Part shown: piece by piece, positions 1 to 9,964 of the stretch
Layout: the number at the start of each line of letters is the position of its first letter
How positions within the stretch are numbered: position 1 is the stretch's first letter
Origin: Streptomyces sp. NBRC 110611
GTDB lineage: Bacteria > Actinomycetota > Actinomycetes > Streptomycetales > Streptomycetaceae
NCBI RefSeq assembly: GCF_001590865.1
Contig: NZ_BBUY01000024.1
Span: 1 to 64,000 of the forward strand
Direction of reading: 5' to 3'
Length of the DNA stretch: 64,000 bases
Translations under genes and position numbers: made by a program
Notes under the pieces: generated by a model
Told to the model about the DNA's origin: nothing
Databases searched by the model: none
The model's input: only the letters and a program-made list of their open reading frames with translations

Positions 1-64
1 GGCTCGGCGGCAGGCCGTCGCGATGCGTGGGCGCGAGTCGCGGCGCGACAGAGGAGGATTCGGT

Positions 65-493
65 ATGTCGATCCAGCCCGTCGACGTCGTCTACACCGCC
101 GTCGCCACCGCTGAGAACGGCCGTGACGGCCGCGTCGCCAGCGACGACGGCAAGCTCGATGTGGTCGTCAACCCGCCCAAGGAGCAGGGCGGTAGTGGCG
201 CCGGCACCAACCCCGAGCAGCTTTTCGCGGCCGGTTACAGCACCTGCTTCCAGGGTGCGCTCAGCGTCGTCGCCCGCCGGGAGAGTGTGGATGTCTCGGG
301 CTCCCGGGTGACGGCGAAGGTCGGTATCGGCAAGACTCCGGACGGCGGTTTCGGCCTCACCGTCCAGATCTCCGCCTTGATTCCGGATGTCGACCCGGCC
401 ACCGCCCAGAACCTGGTGGAGAAGGCACACCAGGTCTGCCCGTACTCCCGCGCCACCCGCGGCAATATCGACGTCACGGTGAGCGTCGCCTGA
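65..493 (+). CDS. ohr: Ohr/OsmC-family organic hydroperoxide resistance protein
   Basis: A 142-residue protein of the Ohr branch of the OsmC superfamily, which reduces organic and fatty-acid hydroperoxides in the cytoplasm with thiol (lipoyl) electrons. Both redox cysteines are visible: Cys61 in YSTCFQGAL and Cys125 in HQVCPYSRATRGN, in the spacing and context of true Ohr proteins. The N-terminal AENGRDGRVASDDGKLDV stretch is also typical, and the length fits the family. The ATG at 65 is chosen because a purine-rich AGGAGG site lies about 7 bases upstream; an upstream in-frame ATG at 23 would add a basic tail that the family lacks. No OhrR regulator lies downstream; the upstream side is cut by the window edge. 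Confidence 0.95.
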   Translation: MSIQPVDVVYTAVATAENGRDGRVASDDGKLDVVVNPPKEQGGSGAGTNPEQLFAAGYSTCFQGALSVVARRESVDVSGSRVTAKVGIGKTPDGGFGLTVQISALIPDVDPATAQNLVEKAHQVCPYSRATRGNIDVTVSVA

Positions 494-859
494 TTCGTGG
501 TTCAGGGGATCCGTGAATTCCCTGATTCGCTGACTACCGGTCGTCCTTGATCGTCTCGATCGGTTGCTGACCGGCTGTCTTGGCCGGTCGCTGATGGATG
601 GCGCGTCGGTGCCAGGGGTCGCATCCCGTCATTGGGGTGCGGCCTCTGGCGGTCGCGGCGGTTGGTTTCCGCCGGGGTCGGCGCCCTCGGTGTGATGCGG
701 GCCACCTGTACGGCGGCTTGACGCGCCCGCCGTGTAATCGATTTCGTAACCCCTGCACCTCTCACAAGAAAACGATTACAGCGCGATCGGACCGCGATCG
801 GACAGAGTCGTCCGGCCCTCGGGCCTACCCGGTCGCATGGACGGAACGGCAGCGGGGCC
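494..859. other. Intergenic region holding the ribose-operon control region
   Basis: This 366-base stretch separates ohr from the LacI-family gene, and I see no convincing coding sequence in it. Its right half holds the two operator-like elements listed separately and a short direct repeat CGATCGGA around 783-802, just before the regulator start. Confidence 0.7.
733..780. promoter_or_regulatory. Candidate paired operators for the LacI-family ribose regulator
   Basis: Two related elements face each other: TGTAATCGATTTCG at 733-746 and, on the other strand, TGTAATCGTTTTCT (read from 780 to 767). Each has the central CG typical of LacI-family operators, and the outer octamers TGTAATCG and CGATTACA form a perfect inverted repeat. 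They lie 80-127 bases upstream of the regulator start, which suits autoregulation of the whole operon. Binding by this regulator is inferred from position and symmetry. Confidence 0.55.
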
Positions 860-1879
860 ATGGCGAACATCAAGGATGTGGCAGAGCGGGCAGGGGTCTC
901 CGTCGCCACCGTCTCCCGGGTGCTCAATGGCCGCAGCCCGGTCGCCGAGACCCGTGAGCGGGTGCTCGCCGCCGTACGCGAGCTGGGCTACCGTCCCAAC
1001 AACGTGGCTCGCGCACTGCGCACCGCACGCACCGGCGCGCTCGGCCTGATCATCAGCGACCTCACCAACCCGTTCTTCACCGAGCTGGCCGACGCGGTCG
1101 AGGACGCGGCCCGCGGCCTCGGCTACAGCTTGGTCATCGGCAATGCCGGTGAGCGCCCCGAGCAGCAGGACGGCTATATCCGCACCCTGCTGGACCGCCG
1201 GATCGACGGCCTGCTGGTGAGCTCGGCCGGTACCGGTTCGCCGATGCTCAGCGAGGTCGTCGCCTCCGGTACCCCACTGGTCCTGCTGGACCGCACCGTG
1301 CCCGGCGTCGACGCGCCCTGTGTCCGCACCGACGGCCGCGCCGCGCTCACCGAACTCGCCGCCCGGCTGGCCGCGCTCGGCCGCCGCCGACCCGCGGTCA
1401 TCGTCGCCCCGGCCGGCACCCCCACCGGCGACGAGCGCCTCGACCTCTTCCGGACGGCGCTGGCCGCCCATGGCCTCACCCTGCCCGACGAACGCGTCGG
1501 CGCCTCCCTCGACCTCCAACCCGCCGGCGGCCGCCGGGCGATGAGCGACTTCCTCGATCTGCCCGAGCCGCCGGACGCGGTGCTGGCCACCGACAACCTG
1601 ATGGCGCTCGGCGCGCTGGACGAGCTCCGCGCCCGCGGGCTGCGGGTCCCTGACGACATGGCGCTGGTGGTCTACGACGACGTGCCGTGGTTCGCGCACA
1701 CCGATCCGCCGCTGACCGCCATCGCCCAGCCCACCCGCGAACTGGGCCAGGCCGCCGTGCGCACTCTGCTGGAACGGATCGAGGGCCGGCCCGCGGAGTC
1801 CGTGCTGCTGCCGGCCCATCTCATCACCCGTCGTTCGTGTGGCGGACAGCTACCGCCGGAAGCGCCGCCGGGCCCTTGA
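860..1879 (+). CDS. rbsR: LacI-family transcriptional regulator of the ribose operon
   Basis: A 339-residue LacI/GalR-type repressor. The N-terminal helix-turn-helix plus hinge helix is clear (residues 3-24, with DVAERAGVSVATVSRVLNG), followed by a periplasmic-binding-protein-like effector domain from about residue 60. It is the first gene of a same-strand cluster with rbsA, rbsC, rbsB and rbsK, so ribose or a ribose derivative is the likely inducer. The family normally represses in the absence of sugar. The C-terminal half shows the expected landmarks (LIISDLTNPFF, DGLLVSSAGTG, LATDNLMALGAL, MALVVYDDVPWF). The specific name rests on gene context rather than on diagnostic residues. Confidence 0.85.
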   Translation: MANIKDVAERAGVSVATVSRVLNGRSPVAETRERVLAAVRELGYRPNNVARALRTARTGALGLIISDLTNPFFTELADAVEDAARGLGYSLVIGNAGERPEQQDGYIRTLLDRRIDGLLVSSAGTGSPMLSEVVASGTPLVLLDRTVPGVDAPCVRTDGRAALTELAARLAALGRRRPAVIVAPAGTPTGDERLDLFRTALAAHGLTLPDERVGASLDLQPAGGRRAMSDFLDLPEPPDAVLATDNLMALGALDELRARGLRVPDDMALVVYDDVPWFAHTDPPLTAIAQPTRELGQAAVRTLLERIEGRPAESVLLPAHLITRRSCGGQLPPEAPPGP

Positions 1880-2005
1880 ATCACCACCGCCTCCTGAAGC
1901 ATCACCGGCTCACTGAGGCTCCTTCGACTCCGTCGGAGGCACACCGAACCGCGCACCACCGAGCACGCCAGCCGAAGAAGGGCAGTCCAGGAAGAAGACA
2001 GTCCA

Positions 2006-2085
2006 AGAAAGCAGCCCGAGAAGTAGACCGAGAAAGCAGCCCGAGAAGGCCAGTTGAAGAACGGCACCCTTGAAGAACGGCACCC
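2006..2085 (+). repeat. Short tandem duplications between rbsR and rbsA
   Basis: Two kinds of repeat sit in the 246-base gap. The 18-base AGAAAGCAGCCCGAGAAG occurs at 2006-2023 and again at 2031-2048, and the 16-base TTGAAGAACGGCACCC occurs in perfect tandem at 2054-2069 and 2070-2085. The gap is A-rich on the plus strand compared with its surroundings and holds no convincing gene. Confidence 0.9.
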
Positions 2086-2125
2086 TGAGTAGAGCTTGAG
2101 CAGCTTGAGGAGAGAGGGGCAGCGC

Positions 2126-3752
<1,627 letters not shown>

Positions 3753-3763
<11 letters not shown>

Positions 3764-4814
3764 GATGGGTGGGACAGGTGGGATAGGCGGGGGAGGTGGG
3801 ATACCCACCGGGGCCGGGGTGAAGAGCGGACCGGCCGCCGAGGTGGTGCGGCAGCCGGCAGGCCGGGAGGGGCCGGCGGCGTGGTTCTCCCGCGCGGTCC
3901 TCAGGAACGGTCCGCTCGGTGGTCTGATCGCCCTGGTCGTGGTGATGGCGGTGCTGTCCGCGGACTTCCTCAACGGACAGAACCTCCTCAACGTCGGGGT
4001 GCAGGCCTCGGTCACCGCGATCCTCGCCTTCGGCGTCACCTTCGTGATCGTCTCGGCCGGGATCGATCTGTCGGTCGGCTCGGTCGCCGCCCTCTCCGCC
4101 ACCGTGGTCGCCTGGGCGGCCACCGGCGAGGGCCTGCCGGTCTGGGTGGCGGTGCTGCTCGGCCTCGCGGTCGGGGCGGCGGCCGGTCTGGTCTCCGGAG
4201 CGCTGGTCGCCTACGGCAAACTGCCCGCCTTCATCGCCACGTTGGCGATGCTCTCGGTCGCCCGCGGCCTTGCCCTGGTCATCTCCGGCGGCTCGCCGAT
4301 CGCCTTCCCGGGGGCGGTCAGCCGGCTCGGTGACACCCTCGGTGGCTGGCTGCCGGTACCGGTCCTCGTCATGGTCGCGATGGGGTTGATCGCCGCGCTG
4401 GTCCTGGCCCGTACGTACACCGGACGCGCGATGTTCGCGATCGGCGGCAACGAGGAGGCGGCGCGGCTCTCCGGCATCGACGTCAAGCGCCGCAAGCTGG
4501 TCATTTACGCGCTGTCCGGCCTGTTCGCCGCGGTCGCCGGCATGGTGCTCGCGGCCCGGCTCACCTCCGCCCAGCCGCAGGCGGCCGTCGGCTACGAACT
4601 GGACGCGATCGCCGCCGTGGTGATCGGCGGGGCCAGCCTCTCCGGCGGCTCCGGCAAGGCGTCCGGCACCCTGATCGGCGCGCTGATCCTTGCCGTGCTG
4701 CGCAACGGCCTCAACCTGCTGAGCGTTTCGGCGTTCTGGCAGCAGGTGGCCACCGGACTGGTCATCGCGCTGGCGGTGCTGCTGGACACGCTGCGGCGCC
4801 GGAGCGCCCGATGA
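3753..4814 (+). CDS. rbsC: Ribose ABC importer permease subunit
   Basis: A 353-residue polytopic membrane protein of the RbsC/AraH/XylH permease family (BPD_transp_2). Conserved landmarks include SAGIDLSVGSVAALSA and GRAMFAIGGNEEAARLSGID, followed by hydrophobic segments rich in Gly, Ala and Val. The first 25 residues are mostly Gly from a repetitive GGTGGG-type coding stretch; the membrane domain begins near residue 50. It overlaps rbsA by 11 bases and rbsB by the ATGA tetranucleotide, so the three transport genes are translationally coupled. With RbsA and RbsB it forms the inner-membrane channel for ribose. Confidence 0.93.
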
Positions 4815-5965
4815 GCGCCCGGGGGAGGACGGGCGGCGGCGCGGGTACGAGCACGGGCGCGGGGGCGAGGACGGGGCCCCGGGCCAGGACGAGCGTCCCT
4901 ACCGGGGCCGCCACCCCCGCCAGGGCCGCCACCCCCGCCACAGTCACCACCGTCGCCCCTGTCGGAGCGGCCACTCGGATGAGCTCGATGAGTTGGAGGA
5001 GCTCGATGAGTTGGAGGAGCCGGAGGAGCTGGAGAAGGACGGCGGCCCGGATCAGGGTGCCACTGGTGGCCGGGCTGGCCGCGACCCTCGCGCTCGTCCT
5101 GGCCGGCTGCGACCGCGGCGGCCACACCGACCTGGGCCTGGCGCTGTCCACGATGAACAACCCGTTCTTCGTCGGCATCAAGAAGGGCGCCCAGGCGGAG
5201 GCGGACGCCCGCGGGCTGCACATCAACATCACCGACGCGCAGAACGACCCCACCCAGCAGGTCAACCAGATGGAGACGTTCACCAGCCAGAACGTCAGGG
5301 CCGCCATCATCAACCCGGTCGACTCCGACGCCGCCGCCCCGGCCGTCGGTGTCGCCAACCGGGCGAAGGTACCGGTCATCTCCCTCGACCGCGGTGTCAA
5401 CGGCGGTACGGTCGGCTCGGCCGTCGCCTCCGACAATGTCGCGGGCGGGCGGTTGGCCGCGAAGACGCTGGCCGAATCGCTCGGCGGCAAGGGCAAGGTG
5501 GCTTTCCTGGAGGGGCAACCCGGCACCTCCGCGGCCCGGGAACGCGGCCAGGGCTTCGAAGCGGGCATCAAGATGTATCCCGGTATCCAGGTGGTCGCCC
5601 GCCAGCCCGCCGACTTCGACCGTGCCAAGGGCATGGACGTGATGACCAACATGCTGCAGGCACACCGCGATGTCGCCGGGGTGTTCGCCGCCAACGACGA
5701 GATGGCGCTCGGCGTGGCCAAGGCGCTGGGCGGACGCTCGGGCAAGGACGTCAAGGTGGTGGCCTTCGACGGCACACCGGACGGCATCATGGCCGTCCGG
5801 GCCGGCACGCTCACCGCGACCGTCGCCCAGCAGCCGGAACTCCTCGGCAAGCTGGCCGTGGAGTGGGCGATGAAGGCCGCCCACGGTGAGAAGCTGCCGC
5901 AGCGGGTCAAGGTGCCGGTGGTGCTGGTGACGGCGGCGAACGCCGCGCAGTTCGACGCCGGATGA
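4811..5965 (+). CDS. rbsB: Ribose-binding lipoprotein of the ABC importer
   Basis: A periplasmic-binding-protein type 1 lipoprotein that captures ribose outside the membrane. The mature part (LGLALSTMNNPFFVGIKKGA, NPVDSDAAAPAV, VFAANDEMALGVAKAL, VVAFDGTPDG) is a textbook RbsB fold. A lipobox LVLAGC places the lipidated Cys at residue 100 if the ATG at 4811 (ATGA overlap with rbsC) is used. That is far too deep for a signal peptide. An in-frame ATG at 4979 gives Cys at position 44 and is a strong alternative start. The intervening 56 residues are low-complexity Gly/Ala/Thr/Arg. An 18-bp tandem duplication lies immediately after the alternative start. Function is secure; the start is not. Confidence 0.88.
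   Translation: MSARGRTGGGAGTSTGAGARTGPRARTSVPTGAATPARAATPATVTTVAPVGAATRMSSMSWRSSMSWRSRRSWRRTAARIRVPLVAGLAATLALVLAGCDRGGHTDLGLALSTMNNPFFVGIKKGAQAEADARGLHINITDAQNDPTQQVNQMETFTSQNVRAAIINPVDSDAAAPAVGVANRAKVPVISLDRGVNGGTVGSAVASDNVAGGRLAAKTLAESLGGKGKVAFLEGQPGTSAARERGQGFEAGIKMYPGIQVVARQPADFDRAKGMDVMTNMLQAHRDVAGVFAANDEMALGVAKALGGRSGKDVKVVAFDGTPDGIMAVRAGTLTATVAQQPELLGKLAVEWAMKAAHGEKLPQRVKVPVVLVTAANAAQFDAG
4981..5016 (+). repeat. 18-bp tandem duplication inside the rbsB signal-peptide region
   Basis: The unit GAGCTCGATGAGTTGGAG occurs twice without mismatch (4981-4998 and 4999-5016), and a degenerate third copy rich in GGAGGAG follows to 5034. It begins right after the alternative rbsB start at 4979 and adds Met/Ser/Trp/Arg residues ahead of the hydrophobic core. 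It also creates several purine-rich ribosome-site look-alikes. Confidence 0.9.
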
Positions 5966-5982
5966 CCAGCAGAAACAATAAG

Positions 5983-6012
5983 AACAACAAGCACGGCAAC
6001 AACAAGCACGGC
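5983..6012 (+). repeat. 15-bp tandem duplication between rbsB and rbsK
   Basis: The unit AACAACAAGCACGGC is present twice in perfect tandem within an A-rich spacer that is very unlike the surrounding GC-rich coding DNA. A short ORF starting at 5962 (ATG overlapping the rbsB stop) would read through it as an Asn/Lys/His-rich peptide of about 50 residues. I do not call it a gene. Confidence 0.85.
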
Positions 6013-6074
6013 AACAACGACAAGAGCGGCGCGGCGACACCGAGCGCGCCGCGACGGACATGGGAGAACGGCGC

Positions 6075-6998
6075 ATGTATGACGTCCTGGTGGTCGGCTC
6101 GGCCAACGCGGACCTGACGGTACGGGTCGAGCGGCGGCCCGGCGCGGGGGAAACCGTGCTCGGCACGGACCTGGTCGAGTCGGCCGGCGGGAAGGGCGCC
6201 AACCAGGCGGCCGCCGCGGCCCGGATCGGCGGGCGTACCGCACTGCTGGCGCGGGTCGGCGGCGACGCGTATGGCGAACTTCTGCTGCACGCCCAGCGCG
6301 AGGCGGGCACCGACGTCGCACCGGTCATCGTGGACGAGGCCGCCCGCACCGGCACCGCGATGATCATCGTCGACCCGGACGGGGACAACAGCATCGTGGT
6401 CTCGCCCGGCGCCAACGCCGCCCTCACGCCGGAGGACGTGGCCGCGGCGAAGGACACCATCGCCGCGGCCTCGGTGGTCTCCCTCCAGCTGGAGATCCCC
6501 ATGGAATCGGTACGGGCCGCCGCGGCGGCTGCCGAGGAGGCCGGTACCCGGGTCGTCCTCAACCCCTCCCCGGCGCCCGCGAGCATGCTGGCGCCCGAAC
6601 TCCTCGCGGTGGCCGACCCGCTGGTGGTGAACGAGCACGAGGCACGGCAGCTCTCCGGCCGGGCCGACGGCACGCCCGCCGAGTGGGCGCAGGCGCTGCG
6701 CGACCATGGCGCGCGCTCCGTGGTCGTCACCCTCGGCGGGGACGGCGCGCTGGTTCTGGACGCCTCCGGAGCCGCGGAGATCCCCGGCGTACGGGTCAAG
6801 GCGGTCGACACCACCGGCGCCGGCGATGCCTTCACCGGGGCCCTCGCCACCTGCCTTGCCCGCGGCGACGCCCTCCCCGCAGCGGCCCGCTTCGCCGTAC
6901 GCGTCGGTGCCGCCGCCGTCACCAAGCCCGGAGCCCAGCCGTCCTACCCCACCCGCGCCGAGCTGGAGCTGCTGGCCCCGGAGGCACCACAGGACTGA
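6075..6998 (+). CDS. rbsK: Ribokinase
   Basis: A 307-residue PfkB-family kinase that phosphorylates ribose to ribose 5-phosphate. The two PfkB signatures are present: GGKGANQAAAAARIGG near residue 38 and DTTGAGDAFTGAL with the catalytic Asp in the C-terminal third. ATG 6075 is preferred because GGAGAA lies 6-11 bases upstream; an in-frame ATG at 6060 has no ribosome site. It closes the ribose operon about 110 bases after rbsB. No rbsD (ribose pyranase) follows: the next gene is convergent. Regulation is presumably through the LacI-family repressor at the head of the operon. Confidence 0.93.
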   Translation: MYDVLVVGSANADLTVRVERRPGAGETVLGTDLVESAGGKGANQAAAAARIGGRTALLARVGGDAYGELLLHAQREAGTDVAPVIVDEAARTGTAMIIVDPDGDNSIVVSPGANAALTPEDVAAAKDTIAAASVVSLQLEIPMESVRAAAAAAEEAGTRVVLNPSPAPASMLAPELLAVADPLVVNEHEARQLSGRADGTPAEWAQALRDHGARSVVVTLGGDGALVLDASGAAEIPGVRVKAVDTTGAGDAFTGALATCLARGDALPAAARFAVRVGAAAVTKPGAQPSYPTRAELELLAPEAPQD

Positions 6999-7032
6999 AC
7001 CCGGGCCCGCCACCGCCCCGGCGCACCCCACG

Positions 7033-7202
7033 TCAGTGGTCGGCCACCTCCTTCGGGCCGTACAGGGCGTGATCCGCGCCGGTCTCCAGCGCCCAGTAGC
7101 GGTCGCCGTAGGACCAGTGCCACCACTCGGTCGGGTAGTTGACCAGCCCGGCGGCCCGGAGTGCGGAGCCGAGTATCCGGCGGTGGGCACGGGCGGTGGG
7201 TG
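7033..7202 (-). pseudogene. Frame-displaced C-terminal end of the VanX-like domain
   Basis: This stretch, read in a different frame from the upstream gene, encodes the missing end of a D-Ala-D-Ala dipeptidase domain: about 50 residues including NYPTEWWHWSYGDRYWA. The Glu and His of EWWH are the catalytic base and the third zinc ligand in VanX. The upstream frame stops at 7203 just after a CCCCGGG run; adding one base there would join the two pieces into a protein ending at 7033. It is either a genuine 1-base deletion or a sequencing error. No classical slippery heptamer is present. Confidence 0.75.
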
Positions 7203-8423
7203 TCAGGCCCGGGGCGAGGTGTAGCAGGCGCCGTCGCTCGCCTCGGGGGAGGCATTGATCGGCGTTCCCATGTCGACGTGCCCGCCGTCCGTCGTGACGA
7301 GGGTGAGGTCCACGGCGCCGCCCGCGCTGTGCGGAGCGATCTCGGGCGGTGACACATAGCGGCCGGCGTCCTGACGGATCCGCGCCGCGTCCCGGTCGGG
7401 GTACGCGGCGCGCAGCTCGTCCGCGTACCGCTCGAAGTAACGGCGCTGGAGGGCCGGCGGGCGGTAGCCCTCGACGATCTGCAGCCGCAGTCCCTCCGGC
7501 AGTGACTCCTGCGCGGCCAGCAGCCGCCGCAGCACCCCCTTCCGCAGATGGGCGAACGCACCCCGTTCGTCCCTCCGGGCCTCCGCCACCAGCAGCCCGG
7601 GGGCCGCGGTGCGGATGTCCACCAGCGGTTCGTCGCACTCCGCGACCGGTATCGCCGCCACGGCCGGGTCCGTCATCAGCGTGATCCGGTCCTGGACGTC
7701 GGTCAGCACCAGCTCGGCGCCGCCCTCCGGGAGCGACGCCGCGTCGACGGCGCTCGCCACCCGCTCGCCGCCGGGCAGCCACGCACCGCTCAGGCCGCAG
7801 CCATACTCCCTGCCGCCTGCACCCATGCCGTTGGCGAGCACCACGTGCAGCCCGTGCTCCCGCGCCAGCTCTGCATACCGCTCCACGCGCTCCGGTTCGT
7901 CGTGGAAGGCGCTGGAGAGGTACACCCGACAGCCGTCCGCCGCGGCCCGGGCCGGCACATCGGGGAAGCTGCTGTCGCGGCAGGTGGCCAGCGCGAACCG
8001 GATCCCGCCAAGGGTGAAGCGGCCGTCGGAGCCACGCGGTGCGAAGACCTTGCCCTCCTCCTCGGATACATGGATCTTGTCGTAGCGGGTCAGCAGGGCG
8101 CCGTCCGGCCCGTAGACGAACGTGGCGATGGCCGGCCCGGTCCCGCCGTCGGCGGCGCGGCCCGCTGTGTTCACGACCGCCGCGACCCCGGCCGTCCGGC
8201 ACGCCTCCCGTACGGGTGTCAGCCGGGCATCGTCGGGCAGCACCGACAGCCCGGCCGGATCGGCCGCTATCAGGTCCAGGTCGTAGTGCGTCAGGGCGAG
8301 TTCGGAGAACAGCACCAGGCCCGCACCGCGGTCGGCAGCCTCGGTGATGAGTGCGGCCATCCGCGCGGCGTTGGTCTCGATGTCCCCCGGTACGGGGCTG
8401 AACTGTGCGGCTGCGGCGATCAT
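7203..8423 (-). CDS. Carbon-nitrogen hydrolase fused to a (truncated) VanX-like dipeptidase
   Basis: A 406-residue fusion. Residues 1-260 are a nitrilase-superfamily amidohydrolase with the full Glu-Lys-Cys triad: Glu41 in LFSELALTHYD, Lys116 in RYDKIHV and Cys148 in LATCRDSSFPD. Residues from about 280 on are a peptidase M15D domain related to VanX/DdpX D-Ala-D-Ala dipeptidases, with Arg321 in GYRP and zinc ligands His365 and Asp372 in HSAGGAVDLTL. The reading frame ends before the EWWH motif, which lies downstream in another frame. As encoded, the dipeptidase half would be inactive and the amidase half intact. No signal peptide is visible, so it is cytoplasmic. Both halves could act on peptidoglycan-derived amides or dipeptides; that is inference. 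Confidence 0.85.
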   Translation of the reverse strand: MIAAAAQFSPVPGDIETNAARMAALITEAADRGAGLVLFSELALTHYDLDLIAADPAGLSVLPDDARLTPVREACRTAGVAAVVNTAGRAADGGTGPAIATFVYGPDGALLTRYDKIHVSEEEGKVFAPRGSDGRFTLGGIRFALATCRDSSFPDVPARAAADGCRVYLSSAFHDEPERVERYAELAREHGLHVVLANGMGAGGREYGCGLSGAWLPGGERVASAVDAASLPEGGAELVLTDVQDRITLMTDPAVAAIPVAECDEPLVDIRTAAPGLLVAEARRDERGAFAHLRKGVLRRLLAAQESLPEGLRLQIVEGYRPPALQRRYFERYADELRAAYPDRDAARIRQDAGRYVSPPEIAPHSAGGAVDLTLVTTDGGHVDMGTPINASPEASDGACYTSPRA

Positions 8424-8498
8424 TTCTCCATGGTGCCCAAAATTGCCGCGCCGCGTGCGGGCCTGTGGATAACTGACGGCCGGGCAGCCGACATGCGG

Positions 8499-9848
8499 TC
8501 AGCCGTCCTTGTCACTCTCCTTGTCGCTGGCCGTGTCACTGGCCCTGTCACCGTGCTTGTCGACGCCCTCCCCGGCGGCCAGTGCGACGATCGTCCGCAC
8601 CTGCTTGGTGATCGCCGTGCGGTTCGCCACGAAGACCGGGTCGGTGATCCGGCCGTCCTTCGGGTCGGTGTTGCCCGGGCCGAACTCCAGCACCGGAGTG
8701 TGCAGATGGCCACCCGGCAGCGAGGGCCGCCGTACTGCGTCGCGGAGGAGGGTCGCACGGTAGGCGATCTCATTGGAGAGGTAGTCCCCGCCGCCCCCGG
8801 CACGGGCGGTGGACCCCGGAGTCGGCCCGTCCGCCCGCTCGACCGGCTCGGTGCCACCCGCCGGGATCTCCGTGACGGTGGTGTGGTCGACGACCGGATA
8901 CGGCCCGGTGGGGGCCGCTGTGATCCGTGCGTACGGCAGGGTGGTGGTCGTCCACTGCGGCTGCGGAGTCACCGTCGGCACGCCCGCCGGAACCGGCACG
9001 GTTTCGGTGCGGGATTCCCTGGCGTTGTCCGGATAGCCGCCCCGCCAGGCTCCGTTGGTCCGCTCGACATCGAACTGCCCGGGACGCCCCTGGCTGATCG
9101 TCGTGAACAGATCCACCTGCCGCGGCCCCCGCAGGAGGTGCGGCAGCAGCGTGTGCTCCACCGTGCCGCCGGCGAAATCCGCCCAGCGTACGGGGAAGAC
9201 CGCGGCCTCGATCCGCGCCGTCCGCCCCGAGGCGGTACGCACCGTCGTCCCGTCCAGCGCGAGCGCCGCCGCGCCCGAGGGGTTGCTCCGCCGTGGGTCG
9301 GCGTCCAGCTGGAACGGGTCGAAGCCGGTCACCACGATCCGCAGCATGCGCTTGCCGGCCGGCAGTTCGATCGAATCCTGGCCCCGTGAGCCGCGCTCCA
9401 GCTTTCCCAGGAGGGAGTTGCGCCGGTCAGCGGTCAGGCGGAAGTCCGGCCGCCACTGCCGCAGCTCTTTGGTCATCCCCAGCCGCGCCCAGTACAGCGG
9501 CCGGTCGTCGTCCCGGCTCAGATCGCCGCCGTCCGGTCCGCGCCCCTGGGCCCGGTCCACAGCCCGCCGCCACAGCGCCCGGCCCTGGCCCTCGACATAC
9601 CGCGCGGCCTCCGGATACGAGGTCACCTGCGCCAGGCCCCGCCCGAACTCCCGCGCCCAGCTGTCGAATCCGCTCCGCCGGAGGATCTCCCGTGGTGCGG
9701 CCTGCGACAGCCGACCCTCCTCCACGGTCTCCGCGGTGCCGCCTGATGTTCCTGCGGCGGCGGCCGGGGAGGGCGTGGAGAGGGACAGCGGGAGAGCGGC
9801 GGCCAGCGCGAGACCGAACGCGACCGGCTTGGTAGCTATATGTGTCAT
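8499..9848 (-). CDS. Secreted pyroglutamyl-peptidase-like protein with Ser in place of the catalytic Cys
   Basis: A 449-residue exported protein. A signal peptide (about residues 1-32, hydrophobic core AFGLALAAALPLSLS, AAAA cleavage region) precedes a helical region and then a pyrrolidone-carboxylate-peptidase (C15) fold. VTGFDPF with NPSG is at residues 173-192, VERTNGAW carries the family Glu (Glu262), and GGHLHTP carries the family His (His383). The position of the catalytic Cys reads DYLSNEIAYRATL, so Ser358 replaces Cys. The C-terminus is a hydrophilic tail of Asp/Ser/Lys repeats. It may be a Ser hydrolase or a non-catalytic binder. ATG 9848 starts a clean signal peptide; an upstream GTG at 9911 is possible. 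I give no gene symbol. Confidence 0.75.
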   Translation of the reverse strand: MTHIATKPVAFGLALAAALPLSLSTPSPAAAAGTSGGTAETVEEGRLSQAAPREILRRSGFDSWAREFGRGLAQVTSYPEAARYVEGQGRALWRRAVDRAQGRGPDGGDLSRDDDRPLYWARLGMTKELRQWRPDFRLTADRRNSLLGKLERGSRGQDSIELPAGKRMLRIVVTGFDPFQLDADPRRSNPSGAAALALDGTTVRTASGRTARIEAAVFPVRWADFAGGTVEHTLLPHLLRGPRQVDLFTTISQGRPGQFDVERTNGAWRGGYPDNARESRTETVPVPAGVPTVTPQPQWTTTTLPYARITAAPTGPYPVVDHTTVTEIPAGGTEPVERADGPTPGSTARAGGGGDYLSNEIAYRATLLRDAVRRPSLPGGHLHTPVLEFGPGNTDPKDGRITDPVFVANRTAITKQVRTIVALAAGEGVDKHGDRASDTASDKESDKDG

Positions 9849-9964
9849 GGTGGCGAGTAAAGCGGCACACTCGGTAGGACGGTAGAGGGTTGGGCCACTT
9901 GCCCGGGGCACTTGCCCAGACCCCTCCGCCCAGATCCCTCTACCCGCGGCACGCTCTGCATGTC

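Noticed and set aside
5962..6118. Small Asn/Lys/His-rich ORF between rbsB and rbsK
   Set aside because: It owes its composition to a 15-bp duplication, runs into rbsK out of frame and has no family. I treat it as spacer.
7150..7260. Programmed frameshift in the amidase-dipeptidase gene
   Set aside because: I see no slippery heptamer and no obvious downstream stimulator. A base deletion or sequencing error explains it more simply.
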